Source: Clostridiales bacterium (lineage in GTDB: Bacteria > Bacillota > Clostridia > Christensenellales > QAND01). Taken from it: a DNA stretch of 34,045 nucleotides. The stretch covers positions 1 through 34,045 of the forward strand of contig SVGV01000005.1 of the NCBI GenBank assembly GCA_015056185.1, written 5' to 3'. The notes under the pieces are model-generated. The model worked only from the letters and a program-made list of their open reading frames with translations. It did no database searches and was not told the DNA's origin. Position 1 is the stretch's first letter; each line of letters opens with the position of its first letter. Position numbers and translations under genes: made by a program. Shown here piece by piece: positions 16,821 to 26,506 of this stretch.

Positions 16821-17944
16821 TTGTGTTTGTAAGACCTTAAATTGTAAAGGGACATGGCCGCGCCCAAAAAGCTGATGACCAGCACGCCGATGATCATGAT
16901 GGTGGTATTGCCGCCAAGGGTCCGTTCAAAAGAGGGGGTAAGGGCGACGGAGGCAGGGGCTGCTTGTGGGAAGAGATACAGCAGGAGGGAAGAATAGAAT
17001 AATGAGAAAACCGCTGACGTCAGTTTGCTCACTAAGAACAGCCCCGGTTTGATGCTGCATCTGCGAAGGTAATTGAAGCTCTGTGCAAAGATGCTGCCCC
17101 CGCCTAAGGTGATGATGAAGGTACAGGAAATCACTTTGCTGCTTATGGGGCCAAAAGCCATTGCCGCCCGGGTGCAGCCATCCGTCATCTCAACCATTCC
17201 GCAGAGGATGGGGGTAATGGTACTTGGGTGGATCCCCAAAGGGGAAAGGACCGGTGTAAGTACCCCGCCGATGAGATTCAGAACACCTGTGGCGCTGAAG
17301 ACAGAGATCAACGAAGAGAAGAAGATGAGGTATCCCCCCACCGTCCAAAGGGATACGGCGGAATCTGCAATGGAATCCAAAACAATGGTGGTGATGGATC
17401 CCGGTACCTTTGGCTTTATGGTTGAATTACCTGGACTATCTTTGGGAGAATGATAAAAGGGCTTTAACAGAAATGCAGCGGTGAGTACGCTGCAATAATG
17501 GGCAGCGGCGATGATGATGCCGCAGCCGGGTATTTTAAGCATCCCTGCGGCGACGGCGGCCATCATAAAGCTGGGGCCGCAGCAGGAGGATAATATGGCA
17601 GTACCCCGGGCCTGGTGCTGAGTCAGCATGCCGTATTCGTACAATTCCGCTGTTAGCCTGGCGCCGGTGGGGTAGCCCGAAAGTGCTCCCATGAAAAAGG
17701 GGAAGGCACTTTGCCCGGGCAATCCAAAGGGCTTCAATAGTGGTGTAAGGTAACGGGTGATGGATCGCGCAAGTCCGCTTTTTAATAAGATGGATGTACC
17801 CACATAATAGGGTAAAAGGGCAGGCAGAACGGTATCTAAAAAGGTGGAAAGCCCCTGTTTGGCACCGAAGAGTGCCTGGGTTGGGTACAGCATCAGCAGT
17901 GCAGGTAAGGCGCATAGGGCAATGCGCAAAAGGCGTTTTGTCAT
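16814..17944 (-). CDS. ylbJ: YlbJ-like nucleoside-recognition/sporulation integral membrane protein
   Basis: MTKRLLRIALCALPALLMLYPTQALFGAKQGLSTFLDTVLPALLPYYVGTSIL...MGALSGYPTGARLTAELY. ATG at 17944 after GGGGGG; longer listed ORF start not preferred. Confidence 0.85.
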   Translation of the reverse strand: MTKRLLRIALCALPALLMLYPTQALFGAKQGLSTFLDTVLPALLPYYVGTSILLKSGLARSITRYLTPLLKPFGLPGQSAFPFFMGALSGYPTGARLTAELYEYGMLTQHQARGTAILSSCCGPSFMMAAVAAGMLKIPGCGIIIAAAHYCSVLTAAFLLKPFYHSPKDSPGNSTIKPKVPGSITTIVLDSIADSAVSLWTVGGYLIFFSSLISVFSATGVLNLIGGVLTPVLSPLGIHPSTITPILCGMVEMTDGCTRAAMAFGPISSKVISCTFIITLGGGSIFAQSFNYLRRCSIKPGLFLVSKLTSAVFSLFYSSLLLYLFPQAAPASVALTPSFERTLGGNTTIMIIGVLVISFLGAAMSLYNLRSYKHKK

Positions 17945-17989
17945 AAAGATCCCCCCAATGTTATAGTGTATTTCATGGAGGTTTCCGCT

Positions 17990-18787
17990 ATGAAAGAGAA
18001 TGATAGAAAAAAGGTGGGCCTGGCCCTTGGCGGAGGTGCCGGTAGAGGCTTTGCCCACATTGGTGTTTTGCAGGTGTTAAAAGAAGCAGGCGTACCCATT
18101 GACTGCATCTGCGGGTGCAGTATGGGGGCCTTTATTGGCTCAGTCTATGCGGCGGGAAGCGACCTTAGCATGATGGAAAAGCTGAGCATCCACCTGACGG
18201 ATAAGGATTTCTTTGATGTCACTTTACCCAGAAGCGGGTTAATAAAGGGGGAACGGTTCCGCCAATTATCCAAGCTGTTGACAAAGGATAAAACCTTTGA
18301 TGAGCTTAGCATCCCCTTTTCCTGCGTGGCCTGTGATCTTGAGGAAGCCAAGACGGTGGTATTCCAAACGGGCAAGGTGTATGAAGCTGTACGGGCAAGC
18401 ATCAGCATACCGGGGGTGTTTCAGCCCCATTATATCGATGGCAAAATGTATGTGGATGGCGGGGTGCTGGACATCATCCCTATTGAACAGACCAGGCAAA
18501 TGGGGGCGGATTACGTGATCGCGGTGGATGTGAGTGCGCCCTGTGAATTCCGAAAGATCAAACCCAAGGTGTACGATATTTTAATGCGCGCCAATGATAT
18601 CGTGGGGTACCGATATAAACAGACGAAGATCTACAGCGGGGATGTGCTGATCCAGCCGGATCTAAAGGAGATCAACCCCTATACCAATGCAGATGCAGCC
18701 CTTGCCATCGAGCGGGGCAGGGAAGCTGCAAAGGCAGCTATGGCAAAAATAAAAAAGGACCTTGCGGCCCTTTCGATTATGGAGTGA
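17990..18787 (+). CDS. ylbK: Patatin-like phospholipase / RssA-YlbK family serine hydrolase
   Basis: VGLALGGGAGRGFAHIGVLQVLKEAGVPIDCICGCSMGAFIG, with catalytic G-x-S-x-G-like CGCSMGA and YVDGGVLDIIP. Likely ATG at 17990 after GGAGG. Confidence 0.9.
   Translation: MKENDRKKVGLALGGGAGRGFAHIGVLQVLKEAGVPIDCICGCSMGAFIGSVYAAGSDLSMMEKLSIHLTDKDFFDVTLPRSGLIKGERFRQLSKLLTKDKTFDELSIPFSCVACDLEEAKTVVFQTGKVYEAVRASISIPGVFQPHYIDGKMYVDGGVLDIIPIEQTRQMGADYVIAVDVSAPCEFRKIKPKVYDILMRANDIVGYRYKQTKIYSGDVLIQPDLKEINPYTNADAALAIERGREAAKAAMAKIKKDLAALSIME
18743..18773 (-). terminator. Intrinsic terminator for tmcAL, encoded antisense to the 3' end of ylbK
   Basis: Minus-strand RNA AAAGGGCC-GCAA-GGUCCUUU followed by UUUAUUUUUG: 8-bp stem with one G-U pair, GNRA tetraloop, U-tract. 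Confidence 0.7.
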
Positions 18788-19901
18788 CGATGAGCGGTGT
18801 GGTGTAATCGGCACCGCTGTTTTGGTGGGTGGCTATGGAGTAAAGCTCCGTAGCCATCAGCTCTTTTTGGAACAGGGGAACTGATGAAAAATCTTTAGAA
18901 GAAGAGATAACAGGTACAGTGCAGTTTTTTGTAAGCTTGCCTAAAAGGGATCGCTCTTTCCCCTGAACCCCCAATACACGGATATAAGGCGGGGTTTTGC
19001 GGTATGGGTCAAGCTCGGCTTTGGTGATGCCCAAGAGGGCACAGCAGATGATCCGCCGGACCCTTGCACGGGTATACCTGCCGCTGGAGACGGCATCCAT
19101 CATGGAAGGGAGATCGTGATGTTGTTTTGCAGCGGTGATAATGCGGTTGTGTAGGCCCTCCGACACATCCTCCACCATGGCGAGGGAATCGGGATCCATG
19201 GTGCGCAGCCGGTAGAGGATCAGCTGGGTAAGGTCCTCAAGCTTTGCAGGAGTGAGAGAGGTAAGGTCCCTTTGCACGTACCCGGGGACGCCATTGGGCT
19301 GTTGACCCAGGTGGATCTCTCCTCTGCAGGAGGTGGCAGTGGGGGAATCCGCCCCACGGTGAAGGGGCAAAAGGGCGGGGGACCAATGAAGTTCCGCCAT
19401 GGCTTTTAAGTATTCCACCCCCAAAAGGCTGTTGGGGGAAAATGCCTCTAAAGGCAGATCCGTAAGGCTCTCTTTTGCGGCCTGCTCCATGGCGCGGGGG
19501 TAGGAAAGCCCGGCGGCCAGGTGCGCTTTTAAAGCCAAAGAAAACCCATCGCTTTGCTGCAGCCTAGCCATGGATTGCAGGGTGCTGACATCCTGCACCT
19601 CCATGCCAAATGAAACGGCATCTACCATACCGGTGGCATAAAGGGAAGCTATGGCACCCCGTGCAAACCCCTGAGCGGATTGCAGAGAATAGAATACGGG
19701 CAGCTCCAAAACAAGATCTGCCCCGGCTAAAAGTGCCCATTTGGTGCGGATCCATTTGGAATACACGGCGGTTTCGCCCCGCTGCACAAAAGAACCGGAC
19801 ATAATGCAGATAACCTGATGCCCCTGTCCTTTTAAATACTGTATTTGCCTTTCATGCCCCTTGTGAAAAGGGTTGTATTCGCATACGATCGAACAGACCA
19901 T
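18777..19901 (-). CDS. tmcAL: tRNA(Met) cytidine acetate ligase (YlbM/TmcAL)
   Basis: MVCSIVCEYNPFHKGHERQIQYLKGQGHQVICIMSGSFVQRGETAVYSKWIRTKWALLAGADLVLELP is the classic family N-terminus. Confidence 0.93.
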   Translation of the reverse strand: MVCSIVCEYNPFHKGHERQIQYLKGQGHQVICIMSGSFVQRGETAVYSKWIRTKWALLAGADLVLELPVFYSLQSAQGFARGAIASLYATGMVDAVSFGMEVQDVSTLQSMARLQQSDGFSLALKAHLAAGLSYPRAMEQAAKESLTDLPLEAFSPNSLLGVEYLKAMAELHWSPALLPLHRGADSPTATSCRGEIHLGQQPNGVPGYVQRDLTSLTPAKLEDLTQLILYRLRTMDPDSLAMVEDVSEGLHNRIITAAKQHHDLPSMMDAVSSGRYTRARVRRIICCALLGITKAELDPYRKTPPYIRVLGVQGKERSLLGKLTKNCTVPVISSSKDFSSVPLFQKELMATELYSIATHQNSGADYTTPLIVTP

Positions 19902-20000
19902 GGATCCTCATCCTGTTTTTTCTTTATTATAACATGTTGGGGCAAAAGATGATGGAGTATGGGAGAATTTTCGTCAATTTCCTTGAAGAGTGAAGTTTGA

Positions 20001-20009
20001 TGGTATAAT
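20001..20009 (+). promoter_or_regulatory. Extended -10 promoter element for pta-ackA
   Basis: TGGTATAAT upstream of the AAAGGAGAACAATCAAAATG start of pta. A -35-like TTGAAG has suboptimal spacing. Confidence 0.5.
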
Positions 20010-20057
20010 ATAGATGCGGAATCAAATAATGCCACCATTGAAAGGAGAACAATCAAA

Positions 20058-21052
<995 letters not shown>

Positions 21053-21068
21053 GAGGGGGAAGAGCATA

Positions 21069-22259
21069 ATGAAAATCCTTGTTATCAACGCCGGCAGCTC
21101 CAGCTTGAAATACCAGCTCATCGATATGGATGGAGAACAGGTACTGGCAAAGGGCCTGGCTGAGCGCATCGGTATTGCAAACAGTTTGTTAAAGCATAAG
21201 GGCATCAACGGCGAAGCCGAGATCCAGAAGGATATGAAGGATCACAACGATGCTATTCACATGGTGCTGGAAGCCCTGATGGATGAGAAACACGGCGTAG
21301 TGAGCGATCTTGGTGAGATCGGCGCTGTTGGCCATCGTGTAGTACACGGCGGCGAGAGCTTCTCCGCTTCCGCACTCATCGATGTTTCCGCCTTGAAGGC
21401 CATCGAAGAGAACATCGATTTGGCTCCCCTGCACAACCCTGCCAACATCATGGGCATCAAGGCTTGTGTAGCCGCCATGCCCGGCACCCCCCAGGTAGCC
21501 GTGTTTGATACCGCTTTCCATGCCAAGATGCCTGAAAAGGCCTTCTTGTATGGCGTTCCCTACGAAGCTTATACCGAGCACAAAGTGCGTCGCTATGGCT
21601 TCCACGGCACTTCTCATCTGTTTGTTTCCCACCGTGCTGCAGAGCTCATGGGCAAGGACATCAAAGATGTGAAGATCATCACCTGCCACCTGGGCAACGG
21701 CAGCTCCATCAGCGCAGTTGACGGCGGCATCAGCGTGGATACCAGCATGGGCCTGACCCCCCTTGAGGGCGTCATCATGGGCACCCGCAGTGGTGACTTG
21801 GACCCCGCCATCATCAAATATTTGATGGAGAAACTGGGCCTCACCATCGAAGAGATGGATACCTACCTCAACAAGAAGAGCGGTATGCTGGGCCTTAGCG
21901 GCGTATCCAGCGACTTCCGTGACATTTTGGCTGCTGCTAACGAAGGCAACAAGCGTGCTGCCATCGCTCTGGAAGCATTTAGCTACCGCGTAAAGAAATA
22001 CGTTGGCGCTTATGCTGCTGCTATGGGCGGCGTGGACTGCATCGTCTTTACCGCCGGTGTTGGCGAGAACGACGGCGGCGTCCGTGCGAAAGTTCTGCGC
22101 GATATGGAATGGATGGGCGTGAAGTTCGATGAAGAGATTAACGCTACCAAGCGCGGCGAGGTCGAACTGAGCACTGCTGACAGCAAGGTGAAGGTATTCG
22201 TCATCCCCACCAACGAAGAATTGGTCATCGCCCGGGATACCCTGGCACTGGCCAAATAA
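21069..22259 (+). CDS. ackA: Acetate kinase
   Basis: [20 protein letters not shown]...GHRVVHGGE...[10 protein letters not shown]...[12 protein letters not shown] 21069. Confidence 0.98.
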   Translation: MKILVINAGSSSLKYQLIDMDGEQVLAKGLAERIGIANSLLKHKGINGEAEIQKDMKDHNDAIHMVLEALMDEKHGVVSDLGEIGAVGHRVVHGGESFSASALIDVSALKAIEENIDLAPLHNPANIMGIKACVAAMPGTPQVAVFDTAFHAKMPEKAFLYGVPYEAYTEHKVRRYGFHGTSHLFVSHRAAELMGKDIKDVKIITCHLGNGSSISAVDGGISVDTSMGLTPLEGVIMGTRSGDLDPAIIKYLMEKLGLTIEEMDTYLNKKSGMLGLSGVSSDFRDILAAANEGNKRAAIALEAFSYRVKKYVGAYAAAMGGVDCIVFTAGVGENDGGVRAKVLRDMEWMGVKFDEEINATKRGEVELSTADSKVKVFVIPTNEELVIARDTLALAK

Positions 22260-22270
22260 GGAGCGCGCTT

Positions 22271-23185
22271 ATGCGAGTAGGCGCGACCTCAGTTGTATAC
22301 ACCCTGCGCTATGGGGAAGAAGAAGTAATGCGCCGTATGGCCAACATAGGGTACGACAGTGTTGATTTTAACCTGTATTCCTTTTGCGGCAAGGACCATC
22401 ACAGCAAAGACTACTTTCCCATGGCGGAGGATAATTGGAGGGATTGGGCCGCAGAGGTAAAAGAGCATGCCAAACATGCCGGCATTGCCATCGGCCAGGC
22501 CCACGCACCCCAGTTTTGCATGATGCCCCAGGATGGCAGCTACCGGGAGCCGGAAGAGATCTTCTACCGGTGCATCGAAGCCTGTGCCATCATGGGGGTA
22601 CCTCATTTGGTGTTTCACCCCATCTTTTTTCGGGCGAGGATCAAATCCGAAGAGCTGTTAGAGGAGATCATGAAGTACAACATCTGGTGGTTTTCCCACC
22701 TGGTGCCGGTAGCGGAGAAATTCGGCGTGAAGATGGCGCTGGAAAACTCCTTTGATTTCCCCAAATGCCAGCTGCCCGGTGACCCTCGGTATAACTTCAC
22801 CACGGCGGAGGATATGATCACTTTGGTGGACGGGCTTAACAGTGATATTTGCTGCTTCTGCCTGGATACGGGCCATGCCAATATTTCTGCTCAGGATGTA
22901 CCCGGTATGGTGCGGGCCTTTGGCAGCCGCCTTGAGGTGCTGCATTTAAACGACAACTATGGCATGATCGGGCCGATCTATTCCGACATCCATACACTGT
23001 TGGGATTTGCACGGGTGGAATTCCCCGAGGTTTTAAAAGCACTGCGTGAGGTAAACTACAAGGGCATCTATAACATGGAGATCCGTGCCAGCATGGATAA
23101 AATGTCCGACGATGTGCTGGATCTTACCATGAAATACGCTGCCGACGCCATGAGGCTGTACGCAAAAGAGCAGGGCATCTTGTAA
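22271..23185 (+). CDS. Sugar phosphate isomerase/epimerase-like TIM-barrel protein
   Basis: 304 aa. GQAHAPQFCM, KMALENSFDFP, CFCLDTGHANISAQDVPGMVRAFGSRLEVLHLNDNYG fit the AP-endonuclease-2/xylose isomerase-like TIM barrel. Confidence 0.85.
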   Translation: MRVGATSVVYTLRYGEEEVMRRMANIGYDSVDFNLYSFCGKDHHSKDYFPMAEDNWRDWAAEVKEHAKHAGIAIGQAHAPQFCMMPQDGSYREPEEIFYRCIEACAIMGVPHLVFHPIFFRARIKSEELLEEIMKYNIWWFSHLVPVAEKFGVKMALENSFDFPKCQLPGDPRYNFTTAEDMITLVDGLNSDICCFCLDTGHANISAQDVPGMVRAFGSRLEVLHLNDNYGMIGPIYSDIHTLLGFARVEFPEVLKALREVNYKGIYNMEIRASMDKMSDDVLDLTMKYAADAMRLYAKEQGIL

Positions 23186-23232
23186 TCGGCAGAAGAAAGG
23201 AAATATCTGCGGATATATCTGTGCGCTTTCTG

Positions 23233-23261
23233 TTGACAAACCCGTAAGCGATGGATATAAT
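23233..23261 (+). promoter_or_regulatory. Perfect-consensus sigma-A-type promoter
   Basis: TTGACA (23233-23238)-N17-TATAAT (23256-23261). Confidence 0.9.
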
Positions 23262-23277
23262 CTATTGATGTGAAATT

Positions 23278-23745
23278 ATGAAAGATTTCTTGTTGGACAT
23301 TCGGGAAGTACTGGCAAAGGCGGAAGATGTGCTTACGTTTGCATTGGCGGGCGAGGTGGATCTGCCCGAGGATTGCCAGGTAGAGGGGGATGTGACCCTC
23401 AGCGGTATTTGCCGTAACATTGGCGGGAGCATGTTCCTTTTGGAAGGAAAGCTCAGCTATGTTGCAAAAGGCATCTGCGCACGCTGCCTGATGAGTGCAT
23501 CGGCTGCGGTGGAAGCGGATTTTGCTGAGCGGTTTGCCCGCAACCCGGAAGATGAAGACATCTTTTCTTTCACGGGGGATACCTTGGATCTATCCGAGGC
23601 CGTCCGGCAGGCTGTTTTGCTGGAGTATCCCGAAAAGTTGCTCTGTAAAGCGGATTGCAAGGGGATTTGCCCCGTCTGCGGGCAGATTCTTAATGAAAGA
23701 GACTGCGGCTGCACCGCCATGGGCAGCGATCTCGAAGAAGATTGA
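23278..23745 (+). CDS. ylbN: YceD/DUF177 family protein (YlbN-like)
   Basis: MKDFLLDIREVL...CARCLMSASAAVEADFAERF...LLCKADCKGICPVCGQILNERDCGC. Located directly before rpmF, as is typical. Confidence 0.9.
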   Translation: MKDFLLDIREVLAKAEDVLTFALAGEVDLPEDCQVEGDVTLSGICRNIGGSMFLLEGKLSYVAKGICARCLMSASAAVEADFAERFARNPEDEDIFSFTGDTLDLSEAVRQAVLLEYPEKLLCKADCKGICPVCGQILNERDCGCTAMGSDLEED

Positions 23746-23766
23746 TTAATTTGGAGGTGTATGGAG

Positions 23767-23970
23767 TTGGCAGTACCCAAGAGAAGAGTTTCCAGTACCA
23801 GGAGGGATAAGCGTCGTACCCATGACAAACTGACCCCCCCCACTGTAGTAACTTGCCCCCAGTGCAAGGCACCTATCATGCCCCACACTGCGTGCAAAGC
23901 TTGCGGTTACTATGACGGCGTCAAAGTAATGCGCACTCGTGATGAGATCAAGGCCGCAAATGCCGAATAA
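23767..23970 (+). CDS. rpmF: 50S ribosomal protein L32
   Basis: AVPKRRVSSTRRDKRRTHDKLTPPTVVTCPQCKAPIMPHTACKACGYYDGVKV. TTG 23767 gives MAVPKRRVS; the alternative is ATG 23761. Confidence 0.95.
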   Translation: MAVPKRRVSSTRRDKRRTHDKLTPPTVVTCPQCKAPIMPHTACKACGYYDGVKVMRTRDEIKAANAE

Positions 23971-23984
23971 TTTGTATTGAAACA

Positions 23985-24012
23985 GGGCAGCTTAGACTGC
24001 CCTTTTCTTTTA
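23985..24012 (+). terminator. Intrinsic terminator after rpmF
   Basis: GGGCAG-CTTAGA-CTGCCC followed by TTTTCTTTT. Confidence 0.85.
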
Positions 24013-24040
24013 TCATCCAACTAAACTGAAAGGGATGGAT

Positions 24041-24721
24041 ATGATGAAACCCATTATTGCCATTAGCTGCTCCTTTGATGAAAAGCAGTTTCGCATGAAT
24101 GATACCTATACCGGCGCTGTTGAAAGGGCAGGGGGCATCCCTGTCATCGTACCCTATATTGCAGATGAAGACGTGCCCGGTGTGCTGAACATGGTGGATG
24201 GTTTGCTTCTTTCCGGCGGGATGGATGTGGATCCTAAACATTATAACGATGAAGCACACCCCAAAACGGAAGCTACCACTCCGGAACGGGATCGTGTGGA
24301 GTTTGCCTTGTTTGAAGAAGCCTGCCGGCTGAATATGCCCATCTTCGGCATTTGCAGGGGAATCCAGATGATCAACGTTGCGTTGGGCGGAAGCCTCATT
24401 CAGGATATCCCCGATGCGGTGGGTACCGTACACACCAAGGTGGATCATCCTGTGACGGTGGAAGAAGGCAACTACCTTTATGAGATCGCCGGCAAATCGT
24501 TTATCAGCAACAGTTCCCATCATCAGTCCATCAAGGAGCCCGGCAAGGGGCTGACCCCCATTGCATGGACGGAAGACGGGATCATTGAAGCGGTAAAGCA
24601 CGAACGGGACGACCTGTTTGGGGTACAATGGCACCCGGAACGGATGGAGTGCGAGGTATCTGACGGGTTGTTTAAACGGTTTGTTGCTTTTGCAAAAGCA
24701 TACAAAGATGCAAAAGGTTGA
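24041..24721 (+). CDS. Gamma-glutamyl-gamma-aminobutyrate hydrolase-like class I glutamine amidotransferase (peptidase C26)
   Basis: DGLLLSGGMDVDP, IFGICRGIQMINVALGGSLIQDIPD, NSSHHQSIKEPGKGL, FGVQWHPERM. Start ATG 24041 or 24044; listed ORF starts at 24035. Confidence 0.9.
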   Translation: MMKPIIAISCSFDEKQFRMNDTYTGAVERAGGIPVIVPYIADEDVPGVLNMVDGLLLSGGMDVDPKHYNDEAHPKTEATTPERDRVEFALFEEACRLNMPIFGICRGIQMINVALGGSLIQDIPDAVGTVHTKVDHPVTVEEGNYLYEIAGKSFISNSSHHQSIKEPGKGLTPIAWTEDGIIEAVKHERDDLFGVQWHPERMECEVSDGLFKRFVAFAKAYKDAKG

Positions 24722-24782
24722 AGTCTGACCCCTACATACAGTATAATAATTAGAAGTTTAGACAAAATATGGAGTGGTCTCT

Positions 24783-25796
24783 ATGATTTATTTGGCAGTG
24801 GACGCCATGGGTGGGGATCATGCCCCTGCCGCCATCTTGGATGGCAGCATTTTGGCATTGAACCAAGACCCTGAATTATTCTTATATTTTTGCGGTAAGG
24901 AAGATGTGATCAAAGCGCACCTTGCTGATAAAACCTATGATCAATCCCGGGTGGAGATCGTGCCCGCTGATGAGATCGTTGGCAACGATGAGCACCCGGT
25001 GGAAGCGGTACGCCGCAAGAAGAACGCATCCGTGGTGGTCGCTTTAAACCTTGTAAAGGATGGCAAAGCCCAGGGTGCGGTATCAGCCGGGAGCACCGGC
25101 GCCTTCCTTGCCGGCAGCACCTTTATTGTAAAGCGCATCCGCGGGATCCAGCGCCCGGCATTGGCGCCCTTGATGCCGCGAATGGACGGCAAGGAAGTGC
25201 TGCTCATTGACTGCGGTGCCAACGTGGACTGCCGTCCGCAGTTTTTGCCCCAGTTCGCTTTGATGGGATCCGCCTATATGGAAAAGGTAATGGGTGTAAA
25301 GAACCCCAAAGTAGGTCTTTTGAACAACGGTGCGGAAGAAGGCAAGGGCAACGAGTTGACCAAAGAGGCTTACCCTCTTTTGCAGCAGTGCGGCGTGAAC
25401 TTTGGCGGCAATGCGGAAGCGCGGGATATCGTGACTGCAGATTTTGATGTGGTGGTATCCGACGGTTTTGCGGGAAACATTGCGTTAAAGAGCAGTGAGG
25501 GCATCGGCGTGATGTTGTTCTCCCTGTTAAAGAAGGAAATGACCAGGAACCTTCGCAGCAAGATCGGCGCGCTTTTGTTAAAGCCTGCACTGAAAAACCT
25601 GATGAAGTATGCCGATTACACCAGCTACGGCGGCGCTATTTTGCTTGGTGTGAATGCACCTGTGGTAAAAGGCCATGGCAGCAGCAACGCAAAGGCATTT
25701 TGTGCTGCAGTACATCAGACGGCAAAAATGGTTAGAATGGACGTGGTGGGCACAATTAAGGCCGCCATGGAAAATATAAAGGGCGAGGATGCATAA
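24783..25796 (+). CDS. plsX: Phosphate acyltransferase
   Basis: MIYLAVDAMGGDHAPAAILDGSILAL...SAGSTGAFLAGSTFIVKRIRGIQRPALAPLMP. Confidence 0.96.
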   Translation: MIYLAVDAMGGDHAPAAILDGSILALNQDPELFLYFCGKEDVIKAHLADKTYDQSRVEIVPADEIVGNDEHPVEAVRRKKNASVVVALNLVKDGKAQGAVSAGSTGAFLAGSTFIVKRIRGIQRPALAPLMPRMDGKEVLLIDCGANVDCRPQFLPQFALMGSAYMEKVMGVKNPKVGLLNNGAEEGKGNELTKEAYPLLQQCGVNFGGNAEARDIVTADFDVVVSDGFAGNIALKSSEGIGVMLFSLLKKEMTRNLRSKIGALLLKPALKNLMKYADYTSYGGAILLGVNAPVVKGHGSSNAKAFCAAVHQTAKMVRMDVVGTIKAAMENIKGEDA

Positions 25797-26479
25797 TGTC
25801 CTTAAAAGGTTACGAAATACTGCAGGAAAAACTGGGCTACCGCTTTAGTGATGTATCCACCTTAAAGCGCGCTTTGACCCACAGCAGTTTTGACGGAGAC
25901 AAGTTTAAGAATAACCAGCGTCTGGAGTATTTGGGCGATGCCGTTTTGCAGCTGATCATCAGTGATGAGCTGTTTAAAACCGAGAGCTTTTCCGAAGGGC
26001 AGATGACCCGTCTGCGTTCTTTGATCGTCCGTGAAGAGGCGCTGTACCAGGCGGCTAAAGCCTTTGGCCTTGGCAATATGCTGATCTTAGGCAAAGGCGA
26101 GGAGCTTTCCGGCGGGCGGGAGAAATCCTCCATCCTGGCGGATGCCATGGAGGCTGTGATCGGCGCAGTGTACTTTGACGGCGGCATGGAAGCTGCCAAA
26201 GAAGCGGTGCTTCTTTTGATGGATCATGCCATCGATAACGCACTAAAAGCCGAAAGCGATGTGGATGATAAGACCCTGCTGCAGCACTATTGTGCCACGG
26301 AGTTTGGCGAAGATGTGACCTATGTAACGGTGGAAAGTGAAGGCCCGCCCCATAGGCGCATGTTTACCATCCGTGCCATGCTTGGCGAAAGGGAGCTTAG
26401 CAGCGGCACCGGCTACAGCAAAAAGCGGGCCGAGATGGAAGCTGCCAAAAAGAGCCTTGAGCTTTTGAAGAAACGATAA
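25796..26479 (+). CDS. rnc: Ribonuclease III
   Basis: ALTHSSF...NQRLEYLGDAVLQLIISDELF...DAMEAVIGAVYFDGG, plus a C-terminal dsRBD. Confidence 0.96.
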   Translation: MSLKGYEILQEKLGYRFSDVSTLKRALTHSSFDGDKFKNNQRLEYLGDAVLQLIISDELFKTESFSEGQMTRLRSLIVREEALYQAAKAFGLGNMLILGKGEELSGGREKSSILADAMEAVIGAVYFDGGMEAAKEAVLLLMDHAIDNALKAESDVDDKTLLQHYCATEFGEDVTYVTVESEGPPHRRMFTIRAMLGERELSSGTGYSKKRAEMEAAKKSLELLKKR

Positions 26480-26506
26480 TTTATTTGGGTAATTTGGAGG
26501 TTCGGC

